From Nonlabens sp. (GTDB lineage: Bacteria; Bacteroidota; Bacteroidia; Flavobacteriales; Flavobacteriaceae): 6,390 nucleotides of DNA. Both the position numbers and the translations under genes were made by a program. This document shows, piece by piece, positions 1 through 6,390 of this stretch. The DNA lies in assembly GCA_023301395.1 (NCBI GenBank), contig JALZUY010000258.1:1-6390 (forward strand). Direction: 5' to 3'. Below the pieces are notes generated by a model. The model did no database searches, was not told the DNA's origin, and saw only the letters and a list, made by a program, of their open reading frames with translations. Position 1 is the first letter of the stretch. The number at the start of each line of letters is the position of its first letter.

Positions 1-7
1 CGAGGTC

Positions 8-27
8 GCCAAATTTTTAAATTTGGC
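8..27. repeat. Perfect 9-bp palindrome at left edge
   Basis: GCCAAATTT (8-16) pairs perfectly with AAATTTGGC (19-27) around a TT loop. It follows GAGGTCGCC (3-10), which matches the GAGTTGCC (6341-6348) that precedes the other palindrome near the right edge. Its role is unknown. It could be a transcription terminator of a gene to the left or part of a repeated boundary element. No clean T-tract follows. Confidence 0.55.
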
Positions 28-66
28 TTATTGAGAAAAAAAGATAATAAGAAAAATTTAAAAATT

Positions 67-143
67 CGGCTTGTGTTTAACCGAATAGTAACAGCGTTTT
101 TTCCGCCCTACTATTCTTATACAATTCCGTTGTACACAAGCTG
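67..143. repeat. Long two-stem imperfect hairpin
   Basis: An outer stem joins CGGCTTGTGT (67-76) to ACACAAGCTG (134-143): nine Watson-Crick pairs plus one G-T pair. An inner perfect stem joins GAATAGTA (83-90) to TACTATTC (109-116). The loop is 91-108, and the bulges are unequal (six bases on the left, seventeen on the right). The right bulge holds a minor inverted repeat, TACAA (120-124) and TTGTA (130-134). The asymmetric folded form recalls recombination sites such as integron attC, but the attC core boxes are not evident, so I do not call it attC. Confidence 0.65.
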
Positions 144-147
144 AAAA

Positions 148-239
148 AAAAGCCAGCCGCACAAATAGCACATTTGGTTTTTGCCGACACACAAGCCAAA
201 ACTTAAAAAACCAAAAGAGCTATTTTTTGCCAACGCTCG
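148..239 (+). repeat. Left copy of structured direct repeat flanking the operon
   Basis: This copy shares several boxes in the same order with the right copy: AAGCCAGC near the start, CACATT (169-174), AAGCCAAAACTT (193-204), AAAGAG (214-219) and TGCCAACGCT (228-237). It folds into a hairpin. The outer stem is AAATAGC (163-169) with GCTATTT (219-225). The 3x3 internal loop is ACA (170-172) against AGA (216-218), in which the central C and G can pair. The inner perfect stem is TTTGGTTTTT (173-182) with AAAAACCAAA (206-215). A T-run follows the right arm (223-228), so it might also terminate transcription arriving from the left. Confidence 0.75.
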
Positions 240-305
240 ACATTCCGTTAGCCGAAAAAAATGTAAATTGACAACCGAAAAACGAATTAAAAATTAAACT
301 AGTGA
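240..305 (+). promoter_or_regulatory. A-rich leader of hsdR, no clear promoter
   Basis: This is the only space between the left repeat and hsdR. It is A-rich just before the ATG, which fits Bacteroidota-type translation starts without a Shine-Dalgarno sequence. I looked for the Bacteroidota promoter form (TTTG, about 19 bases, TAnnTTTG). GTAAATTG at 263-270 is the nearest -7-like string, without a good -33 partner. The promoter may lie further left or be weak. CGTTAGC (246-252) is partly complementary to GCCAACG (229-235). Confidence 0.3.
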
Positions 306-3119
306 ATGACTGAAAATATTAACCAAAATCCTGAACAAATAGCTCGTGACAAAATAGACGAAATGCTACGTGAAGCTGGATGGTTAGTTCAGTCTAAAAA
401 GAAAGTTGACTTATCTGCCGGAAAAGGAGTTGCAGTACGTGAATACCAAACTGATGTTGGACCTGCCGACTATGTTTTGTTTGTAAACCGAAAACCAGTT
501 GGAATTATAGAAGCGAAACGTGAGGACGAAGGACACAGACTTACAGTTGTTGAGGAACAATCTTCAAACTACGCCAATGCAAAATTAAAATACCTAAATA
601 ACGACCCTTTGCCTTTCGTTTATGAAAGCACAGGAACTATTACAAGATTTACAGATTATCGAGACCCAAAACCGAGAGGAAGAAATGTTTTTAGTTTTCA
701 TAAACCAGAAACAATTGCAGAATGGTTGAAAAAGGGAAAAAGTCTTCGAGAAAGACTTTTGTCAATTCCTGCACTAGATGAAACAGGACTTCGTCCTGCT
801 CAAATTGTGGCAGTTAATAATCTGGAACATTCTTTCAAAAAGAACAGACCAAAAGCTTTAATTCAAATGGCAACTGGAGCTGGAAAAACATTTACAGCTG
901 CAACTTTTGTATATCGTTTGCTAAAACACGCAGATGCAAAACGTATTCTGTTTTTGGTGGATACCAAAAACCTTGGAGAACAAGCAGAACAGGAATTTAT
1001 GACCTTTCAGCCAAATGACGATAACCGAAAATTTACAGAGCTTTACAATGTTCAGCGTTTATCATCAAGTTATATTGCTTCCGATAGTCAAGTTTGTATT
1101 TCTACAATACAACGCCTCTACTCTATTTTAAAAGGAGAAGAATTAGACGAAAGTGCTGAACTCGATAATCCAAACGAAAATTCTTGGCTTCAAAATAAAA
1201 TGTCAAAAAACAAAGCTGTTCCTGTTGAGTACACACCAAAAGTACCCATTGAACAATTTGATTTTATAGTCATTGATGAAGCTCACCGTTCCATTTATAA
1301 TTTATGGAAACAAGTATTAGATTATTTTGATGCTTTTTTAATTGGCTTAACTGCAACACCTGATAAAAGAACCTTCGGTTTTTTTAATGAAAATGTAGTT
1401 AGCCAATATACTTATGAAGAATCGGTAACTGATGGTGTAAATGTTCCTTATGATGTTTACACGATTGAAACGGAGATTTCTCAAAAAGGAGAAACCATAA
1501 AAGCAGGTTGGTTTGTAGACAGACGAGATAAACTAACTCGTAAAAAACGTTGGCAACAAGAAGATGAAGACACCGAATATAAACGCAACGATTTAGATAA
1601 AAAAGTTGTAAATCCTAGCCAAATACGAAACATTATTCGTGAATACAAAAAGGCGTTAAAAACGACTATTTATCCAAATCGTATTGACGAAAATGGAGAT
1701 TACGAAGTGCCAAAAACTTTAGTATTTGCAAAAACAGATAGTCACGCAGACGATATTATAAAAATCATTAGAGAAGAATTTGACGAAGGAAACGACTTTT
1801 GTAAAAAAGTAACCTATAAAATTGAGGAAGACCCAAAATCGGTTTTAAACCGTTTTAGAAATTCTTATTATCCACGAATTGCAGTTACAGTTGATATGAT
1901 TGCAACAGGAACAGACGTAAAACCTTTAGAAGTTTTATTGTTTATGCGAGATGTAAAAAGTATCAATTATTTTGAACAAATGAAAGGTCGTGGAACACGA
2001 ACTATAAATAGTGATTCTTTACAATTAGTCTCTAAAACAGCCAAAACTAAAACGCATTTCGTAATTGTAGATGCTGTTGGTGCTACCAAATCTAAAAAAA
2101 CAGATAGCAGACCTTTAGAACGCCAAAAGTCTGTCCCAATGAAAGATTTATTGGGTGCAATAACAATGGGAGTTGCAGACGAAGATTTGTTTTTGTCTTT
2201 AGCAAACCGCTTAATTCGTTTAGAGAAACAAATTACAGAAAAGGAAAAAGATAGATTGTTAGAATTTTCTGGTGGTAAAAACTTAAAACAAATTACCAAA
2301 GAATTAATTACTGCTTTCGACCAAGATGTAATTGAAACCAAGGCACAAATTGAGATTGACAAAATTCCTATTCAAGACCAAACACCTGCTTTAATAGAAG
2401 AAGCTAAAAAAGATGCTCAAGAACAATTGATTTTAGAAGCAAGTAAAACGTTTAACGGAGAGTTAAATGGCTATTTGGATAATGTTCGTAAACAACACGA
2501 ACAAATTATTGATAGCGTAAACATAGATACGGTTACAAAAAGCGAATGGGAAACCACTTCTGTAGATAAAGCAACAGAAATTGTAAAAGATTTTACTGAA
2601 TATTTAGAAGCCAACAAAGACGAAATTAAAGCGTTAAGCATTTTTTACAACCAACCATACAATCGTAGAGACATTACGTTTAAAATGATAAAAGACGTGA
2701 TGGAAAAACTACAATTAGAAAAACCATTATTGGCACCAGATTATGTTTGGGATGCTTACTCATCTTTAGAAGACGTAAAAAGCAAACAACCAAAAGACGA
2801 ATTAACTGCATTGGTATCTTTAATTAGAAGAGCTTGCGGTATAGACAGCGAATTAAAAGCCTACGACAAAACCATTGAAAACAATTTTAAAACGTGGATT
2901 TTTAAGCAAAACGCAGGACAACACAATCGCTTTACAAAAGAACAATTAGACTGGCTACGAATGATAAAAGACCACGTTGTTAGTAGTTATCATATAGAAA
3001 TAGACGATTTAGATTACACACCTTTTGATGCCAAAGGCGGAAAAGGAAAAATGTACCAATTATTTGGTAACCAAATGAATGAAATTATTAACGAACTCAA
3101 TGAAGTACTAGCAGCATAA
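306..3119 (+). CDS. hsdR: Type I restriction enzyme R subunit (HsdR), nuclease-helicase
   Basis: This is the motor and nuclease subunit of a Type I restriction enzyme. It uses ATP to pull DNA through the HsdM-HsdS complex and cuts DNA lacking the host methylation. The N-terminal PD-(D/E)xK nuclease is visible as D55 (in GPADYVLF) and E69-A70-K71 (in GIIEAKR). The superfamily 2 helicase follows: Q-motif-like LRPAQ near 162, Walker A ATGAGKT at 189-195, DEAH at 324-327, GLTATP at 347-352, TLVFAKT near 471, motif V MIATGTDV at 531-538 and motif VI QMKGRGTR at 558-565. The C-terminal part (about 760-937) resembles the EcoEI R C-terminal domain, with GQHNRFTKEQLDWL at 871-884 and a final GGKGKMYQLFG...ELNE stretch. 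This points to the EcoEI-like branch. At 937 residues it is full length. The ATG is preceded directly by an in-frame TGA (303-305), which fixes the start region. No key residue is missing. It leads the operon and its stop overlaps the hsdS start. The function is secure; the specificity lies in HsdS. Confidence 0.97.
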   Translation: MTENINQNPEQIARDKIDEMLREAGWLVQSKKKVDLSAGKGVAVREYQTDVGPADYVLFVNRKPVGIIEAKREDEGHRLTVVEEQSSNYANAKLKYLNNDPLPFVYESTGTITRFTDYRDPKPRGRNVFSFHKPETIAEWLKKGKSLRERLLSIPALDETGLRPAQIVAVNNLEHSFKKNRPKALIQMATGAGKTFTAATFVYRLLKHADAKRILFLVDTKNLGEQAEQEFMTFQPNDDNRKFTELYNVQRLSSSYIASDSQVCISTIQRLYSILKGEELDESAELDNPNENSWLQNKMSKNKAVPVEYTPKVPIEQFDFIVIDEAHRSIYNLWKQVLDYFDAFLIGLTATPDKRTFGFFNENVVSQYTYEESVTDGVNVPYDVYTIETEISQKGETIKAGWFVDRRDKLTRKKRWQQEDEDTEYKRNDLDKKVVNPSQIRNIIREYKKALKTTIYPNRIDENGDYEVPKTLVFAKTDSHADDIIKIIREEFDEGNDFCKKVTYKIEEDPKSVLNRFRNSYYPRIAVTVDMIATGTDVKPLEVLLFMRDVKSINYFEQMKGRGTRTINSDSLQLVSKTAKTKTHFVIVDAVGATKSKKTDSRPLERQKSVPMKDLLGAITMGVADEDLFLSLANRLIRLEKQITEKEKDRLLEFSGGKNLKQITKELITAFDQDVIETKAQIEIDKIPIQDQTPALIEEAKKDAQEQLILEASKTFNGELNGYLDNVRKQHEQIIDSVNIDTVTKSEWETTSVDKATEIVKDFTEYLEANKDEIKALSIFYNQPYNRRDITFKMIKDVMEKLQLEKPLLAPDYVWDAYSSLEDVKSKQPKDELTALVSLIRRACGIDSELKAYDKTIENNFKTWIFKQNAGQHNRFTKEQLDWLRMIKDHVVSSYHIEIDDLDYTPFDAKGGKGKMYQLFGNQMNEIINELNEVLAA

Positions 3120-4645
3120 TGAAAGAAGATTGGATTGAATGTACTTTTAAAGAACTAACCCTTTCTTTAAAAAGAGGACCATTTGGAGGAGACCTCAAAA
3201 AGTCTTTTTTTGTTGAATCTGGTTTTCCTGTTTACGAACAACAACACGCAATAAATGATGATTATTCTAATATTAGATATTTTATTGATGATGAAAGATT
3301 TGAAAAGTTAAAAGCTTGTAATGTAGGACCAGGAGATTATATTGTAAGTTGTTCTGGTACAATGGGAAAAATTTCTAGAATCCCAAATAATGTACCGAAA
3401 GGTGTTATTAATCAAGCTCTTTTAAGAATTAGATTAAATGACGAAATAATGCTTCATAATTATTTCATTCAATACTTTAAATCTTCTCTTTTTCAAAAGA
3501 AAATATTAAAAGATTCTAGAGGTTCAGGAATGCAAAATATGGCAGGTATAAAGGAACTTAAGCCTATTCCCATTAGTATTCCACCTTTAGTCGAACAAAA
3601 AGCAATCGTCAAAAAAATAGAGGAATTATTTAGCAGTTTAGATAGTGGAATTGCAGACCTAAAAAAAGCACAAGACCAATTGGTTATTTATAGACAAGCG
3701 GTTTTAAAAAAGGCTTTTGAGGGAGAATTGACAAAAGAATGGAGAGAGAAACAAACCAATTTACCTTCTGCTGGTGAATTGTTGGAACAAATAAAAGAAG
3801 AACGTCAAAAGCATTATGCCCTACAATTAGCTGATTGGAAAGAAGCTGTTAAAACTTGGGAGAAAAAAGGAAAAGAAGGTAAGAAACCTAAAAAGCCTGC
3901 TATTTTAAAATCCGAATTAGATTTATCTAAATTAGTACAAAAACTAACTGACTTACCTAATAAGTGGTGTTATATAAATTTGGATTTCGCAGTATATAAA
4001 TTAGGAGATGGTCTTCACGGTACACCAAAATATTCAGAAACTGGCGATTATTATTTCATTAACGGTAACAATCTAGACAATGGTAAAATAAACATCAAAC
4101 CTAATACTAAAAGGGTCGATTATAGCGAATTTTTGAAATACCGTAAAGATTTGAATGCAGACACAATATTTGTCTCTATAAACGGTACAATTGGTAATGT
4201 TAGTTTTTATAAAAATGAAAAAGTTATCCTAGGTAAAAGTGCTTGTTATTTTAATCTTTTAAGTGGTTTTGATAAAAATTATATTAAATGGCGTATTGAT
4301 AGTCTAGGTTTCAAAAATTATGCTTTCAAAAATGCTACAGGAAGTACGATTAAAAATGTGCCTTTAAGAGCAATGAGAAATTACACTTTTGCATTATGTT
4401 CAAAAGAAGAACAGTATCAAATTGTCCAAGAAATTGAAAGTCGTTTATCCGTTTGTGACAATGTAGAAGTAAGCATAAAAGAAAGTTTGCAAAAAGCTAA
4501 AGCCTTACGTCAAAGCATTCTCAAAAAAGCTTTTGAGGGTAAATTGTTAAGTGAAGAAGAAATTGCTAAATGTAAAGCAGATGCAGCTTATGAGCCTGCT
4601 TCGGTTTTATTAGAAAAAATAAAAGCAGAGAAGAAACAAAAATAA
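3119..4645 (+). CDS. hsdS: Type I restriction-modification specificity subunit (HsdS)
   Basis: HsdS sets the DNA sequence recognised by both the methyltransferase and the restriction complex; each target-recognition domain (TRD) reads one half of a split site. At 508 residues it has the usual two-TRD layout. TRD1 is about residues 1-155. It is followed by a conserved helical spacer starting at PPLVEQKAIVKKIEELF (155-171) and ending with YRQAVLKKAFEGEL (191-204). A lysine-rich linker (about 205-280, charged, with KKGKEGKKPKKP at 249-260) leads to TRD2 (about 281-427, with the common DGLHGTPKY motif at 297-304 region). The second conserved helix (about 428-476) ends with LRQSILKKAFEGKL, a near copy of the first. 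The ATG shares its A with the hsdR stop codon (TAATG), which suggests translational coupling; no Shine-Dalgarno sequence is apparent. No truncation or frameshift is visible. The actual recognition sequence cannot be read from the protein here. Confidence 0.96.
   Translation: MKEDWIECTFKELTLSLKRGPFGGDLKKSFFVESGFPVYEQQHAINDDYSNIRYFIDDERFEKLKACNVGPGDYIVSCSGTMGKISRIPNNVPKGVINQALLRIRLNDEIMLHNYFIQYFKSSLFQKKILKDSRGSGMQNMAGIKELKPIPISIPPLVEQKAIVKKIEELFSSLDSGIADLKKAQDQLVIYRQAVLKKAFEGELTKEWREKQTNLPSAGELLEQIKEERQKHYALQLADWKEAVKTWEKKGKEGKKPKKPAILKSELDLSKLVQKLTDLPNKWCYINLDFAVYKLGDGLHGTPKYSETGDYYFINGNNLDNGKINIKPNTKRVDYSEFLKYRKDLNADTIFVSINGTIGNVSFYKNEKVILGKSACYFNLLSGFDKNYIKWRIDSLGFKNYAFKNATGSTIKNVPLRAMRNYTFALCSKEEQYQIVQEIESRLSVCDNVEVSIKESLQKAKALRQSILKKAFEGKLLSEEEIAKCKADAAYEPASVLLEKIKAEKKQK
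3689..3730 (+). repeat. hsdS conserved-helix repeat, first copy
   Basis: This encodes YRQAVLKKAFEGEL at the end of the first conserved spacer of HsdS. It is closely matched in protein and DNA by 4505-4546. Such paired conserved regions are the internal symmetry of HsdS and bind the two HsdM subunits. Confidence 0.8.
4505..4546 (+). repeat. hsdS conserved-helix repeat, second copy
   Basis: This encodes LRQSILKKAFEGKL at the end of the second conserved region. The DNA core GCTTTTGAGGG is identical in both copies, giving a short homology at which target-recognition domains could be exchanged with other hsdS genes. Confidence 0.8.
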
Positions 4646-4647
4646 AA

Positions 4648-6171
4648 ATGACAGACTCAAGTATAATATCAAAAATATGGAATCTTGCCAGCGTGCTTCG
4701 TGATGATGGTGTTGGTTATGGAGACTATTTAGAACAAATTACCTATTTGCTATTCTTAAAAATGGCAGATGAGTTAAATAAACCACCTTATAATAAAGGG
4801 TTAGTTTTCCCTAAACTAAAAGATGTTGAAGGCAATGAGGTTGCAGATGCAGAAATTGCCAATTGGGAAACCTTATCTAGCAAACGTGGTGCAGAATTAG
4901 AATCGTTTTACAGCCAATTATTACTTACACTTTCTACAGAAAAAGGAACGCTAGGACAGATTTTTACCAAAAGTCAGAATAAAATACAAGACCCTGCCAA
5001 ATTATTAAAAGTCATCAATCTAATTGATAAAGAAGATTGGTCAATGATGGGAGCAGATATAAAAGGTAAAATCTATGAAGGACTTTTAGAGAAAAACGCA
5101 GAAGACACCAAAAGTGGAGCTGGACAATACTTTACACCAAGAGCATTGATAAAAACAATGGTAGCTTGTGTAGAACCAAAACCAATGCAAACCATTGTTG
5201 ACCCAGCGTGTGGAACTGGAGGCTTCTTTTTAGCAGCTTACGATTGGATTGTAGATAACAATAAATTAGACCGAGAAGAAAAAGAGTTTTTAAAGAACAA
5301 AACCTTTTACGGAAACGAAATTGTTGCCAACACTCGTAGAATGTGCTTAATGAATATGTATTTGCACAACATTGGAGAAATAGATGGAGAATCGTTTATA
5401 AATCCAAATGATGCGTTAATTTCAGATGATGGCGAACGATACGATTATGTTTTAGCAAATCCGCCTTTTGGTAAAAAAAGTAGTATGACTTTTACCAACG
5501 AACAAGGCGAAATTGTAAAAGAAGATTTAAGTTATAATCGTCAAGACTTTTGGGAAACCACTTCCAACAAGCAGTTAAACTTTTTGCAACACATAAAAAC
5601 ACAATTAAAAATAAATGGAGAAGCAGCAGTTGTGCTTCCAGACAATATTTTGTTTGAAGGTGGTGCTGGCGAAGAAGTGCGTAAGCAATTAATGAAAACC
5701 ACAGAATTACATACTATTTTGAGGTTACCAACAGGTATATTCTATGCTCAAGGAGTTAAAGCAAACGTTTTGTTTTTTAACAACAAACCTGCAAGTAAAG
5801 AAGCTTGGACAAAAGACATTTGGTTTTATGATTACAGAACAAACGTACATCATACACCAAAGAAAAGTCCAATGCGTCAAGAGCATTTAAAAGAGTTTAT
5901 TGAATTGTATAATGGCAAGAACATTAACAAACGAAAAGAAACTTGGAGCGAAGAAAACGAGGAAGGAAGATGGAGAAAATATAGTTATGATGAAATCATA
6001 GCGAGAGACAAAACGAGTTTGGATATTTTTTGGCTTAAAGACAAAAGTTTGACCGATTTAGACAATCTACCAGACCCAGACATTTTAGCGAATGAAATCA
6101 TTGAAAATATAGAATCTGGACTGAATAGTTTTAGAGAAATAATGGAAACGATAAACGGAGAATCGGAATAA
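4648..6171 (+). CDS. hsdM: Type I restriction-modification DNA methyltransferase subunit (HsdM)
   Basis: HsdM is the N6-adenine DNA methyltransferase subunit; two copies with one HsdS form the modification enzyme, using S-adenosylmethionine. The N-terminal helical HsdM_N domain is seen at about residues 5-130 (WNLASVLRDDGVGYGDYLEQ, then ITYLLFLKMADE). The catalytic domain begins near GKIYEGLLEK (140-149) and GQYFTPR (159-165). The SAM-binding motif I is VDPACGTGGF (184-193). The catalytic motif IV is NPPF (271-274), the form typical of N6-adenine enzymes. A further conserved stretch VVLPDNILF (328-336) and a C-terminal helical tail (about 445-503) complete the family pattern. At 507 residues it is a normal length. 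The start lies two bases after the hsdS stop, after an A-rich stretch (AACAAAAATAAAA). It is the last gene of the operon, and its TAA stop overlaps the first bases of the right-hand structured repeat. HsdM last in the order is unusual. No defect is visible. Confidence 0.97.
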   Translation: MTDSSIISKIWNLASVLRDDGVGYGDYLEQITYLLFLKMADELNKPPYNKGLVFPKLKDVEGNEVADAEIANWETLSSKRGAELESFYSQLLLTLSTEKGTLGQIFTKSQNKIQDPAKLLKVINLIDKEDWSMMGADIKGKIYEGLLEKNAEDTKSGAGQYFTPRALIKTMVACVEPKPMQTIVDPACGTGGFFLAAYDWIVDNNKLDREEKEFLKNKTFYGNEIVANTRRMCLMNMYLHNIGEIDGESFINPNDALISDDGERYDYVLANPPFGKKSSMTFTNEQGEIVKEDLSYNRQDFWETTSNKQLNFLQHIKTQLKINGEAAVVLPDNILFEGGAGEEVRKQLMKTTELHTILRLPTGIFYAQGVKANVLFFNNKPASKEAWTKDIWFYDYRTNVHHTPKKSPMRQEHLKEFIELYNGKNINKRKETWSEENEEGRWRKYSYDEIIARDKTSLDIFWLKDKSLTDLDNLPDPDILANEIIENIESGLNSFREIMETINGESE

Positions 6172-6263
6172 GCCAACGCTCAAAGCCATACACATTGCCA
6201 AGTCGCTCAAAAGCCAGCTGCTAAAGCCAAAACTTGGCAAAGAGTATGTCTTCTGCCAACGCT
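6170..6263 (+). repeat. Right copy of structured direct repeat flanking the operon
   Basis: It starts at the last two bases of the hsdM stop codon with AAGCCAACGC and ends with TGCCAACGCT (6254-6263). The internal boxes are CACATT (6191-6196), AAAAGCCAGC (6209-6218), AAGCCAAAACTT (6224-6235) and AAAGAG (6239-6244). The fold repeats the left copy's plan. The outer stem is CATAC (6187-6191) with GTATG (6244-6248), the internal loop is ACA (6192-6194) against AGA (6241-6243), and the inner perfect stem is TTGCCAAGT (6195-6203) with ACTTGGCAA (6232-6240). The stem bases differ from the left copy but remain complementary. Confidence 0.75.
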
Positions 6264-6280
6264 AGCAAGTTTTCGGAAAG

Positions 6281-6340
6281 AAAAGCCAGTGTACAACACC
6301 GTGTATGAAAAATCGCTTAAATTAGGGCTTAAAACAAAGT
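6281..6340 (+). repeat. Element inversely related to the left hairpin
   Basis: GTGTACAAC (6289-6297) is the exact reverse complement of GTTGTACAC (129-137) in the left hairpin. Beyond it, TGTAT, then TAGGGC (6323-6328) and AAAAC recur in the same order on the complementary strand of 95-124. This makes it a diverged copy of the same element in opposite orientation. Its own pairing partner may lie beyond the window. Confidence 0.5.
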
Positions 6341-6360
6341 GAGTTGCCTATTTTTATTAT

Positions 6361-6379
6361 GATTTTCCTGCGGAAAATC
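6361..6379. repeat. Perfect 8-bp palindrome at right edge
   Basis: GATTTTCC (6361-6368) pairs with GGAAAATC (6372-6379) around TGC. No T-run follows on the plus strand, so it is not a standard intrinsic terminator for hsdM. It lies 12 bases after GAGTTGCC, a string resembling the one before the left-edge palindrome. Confidence 0.55.
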
Positions 6380-6390
6380 TAAGGATATAA

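Larger units (their letters stand above)
1..305. other. Non-coding 5' flank made of structured repeats
   Basis: No open reading frame of credible length is present on either strand. The stretch is built from a short palindrome (8-27), an A-rich spacer (28-66), a long two-part hairpin (67-143), a structured repeat (148-239) and an A-rich leader (240-305). The density of inverted repeats suggests a mobile-element or cassette boundary and not decayed coding sequence. Confidence 0.7.
306..6171 (+). other. hsdR-hsdS-hsdM operon (complete Type I R-M locus)
   Basis: The three genes run in one direction with a one-base overlap (hsdR/hsdS) and a two-base gap (hsdS/hsdM), so they are almost certainly co-transcribed and translationally coupled. 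Together they supply restriction, specificity and modification. I see no extra gene (no anti-restriction or control protein, no second hsdS, no invertase) between or beside them. The order R-S-M means the toxic subunit is encoded first and the protective methyltransferase last. Safe establishment in a new host must therefore rely on post-transcriptional control or slow assembly of the HsdR complex; this is an inference. Confidence 0.93.

Noticed and set aside
148..254. Classical integron attC site
   Set aside because: GTTAGCC (247-253) resembles part of a core site but departs from GTTRRRY, and the terminal boxes of the repeat are direct, not inverted. No integrase is in the window.
1..305. 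CRISPR array or small RNA gene
   Set aside because: No regularly spaced repeats are seen; the inverted repeats are few and of different kinds, and there is no recognisable tRNA or other known RNA.
1967..2362. Reverse-strand open frame of 131 codons
   Set aside because: It lies entirely inside hsdR opposite a conserved helicase region, and its product has no recognisable motif and a skewed composition expected of a shadow frame.
3205..3211. Seven-T run in hsdS (and seven-A run at 3661-3667) as a phase-variation switch
   Set aside because: Runs of seven are ordinary in DNA this A/T-rich; similar runs occur in hsdR (1379-1385, 2094-2100), and no longer tract or tandem repeat is present.
5985..6176. 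Reverse-strand open frame of 63 codons over the end of hsdM
   Set aside because: It is antisense to the conserved HsdM C-terminal helices; its Ser/Leu-rich product looks like a shadow.
6361..6390. Intrinsic terminator of the hsd operon
   Set aside because: The palindrome is A/T-rich and is followed by TAAGGATATAA and not by a T-run; it lies almost 200 bases after the hsdM stop.

Overview
The window carries one complete, apparently intact Type I restriction-modification operon, read left to right as hsdR (306-3119), hsdS (3119-4645) and hsdM (4648-6171). It is bounded on both sides by short, structured, non-coding repeats. The DNA is strongly A/T-rich, all three genes stop with TAA, and the starts are preceded by A-rich stretches instead of a clear Shine-Dalgarno sequence. 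This style, and the look of the flanking repeats, suggests a member of the Bacteroidota, most likely a flavobacterium. That assignment is an inference from style and not from a marker gene.

Layout. Positions 1-305 contain no gene. They hold a small palindrome (8-27), a long two-stem hairpin (67-143), a roughly 90-base structured repeat (148-239) and an A-rich leader to hsdR. The operon is tightly packed: the hsdR stop and hsdS start overlap in TAATG, and hsdS and hsdM are separated by two bases. A second copy of the structured repeat (6170-6263), in the same orientation, begins inside the hsdM stop codon. It is followed by an element carrying GTGTACAAC (the inverse of a motif in the left hairpin) and a terminal palindrome (6361-6379). 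Nothing after 6171 looks coding.

How the genes work together. HsdS carries two target-recognition domains and scaffolds two HsdM subunits, giving an adenine methyltransferase that maintains methylation of the host's own sites. With HsdR added, the complex can translocate on DNA that lacks methylation at its recognition sites and cut it, which protects against phage and other incoming DNA. All key catalytic motifs of HsdR (PD-ExK nuclease, DEAH helicase) and HsdM (SAM-binding loop, NPPF) are present, so the system is predicted to be active. The gene order R-S-M, with HsdM last, is less common than the M-S-R and R-M-S arrangements.

The protein-coding part is a known system. The most interesting aspect is the packaging: two direct repeats with the same hairpin plan but different, compensating stem sequences flank the operon closely, as if the whole R-M system were one removable cassette in an array of accessory modules.
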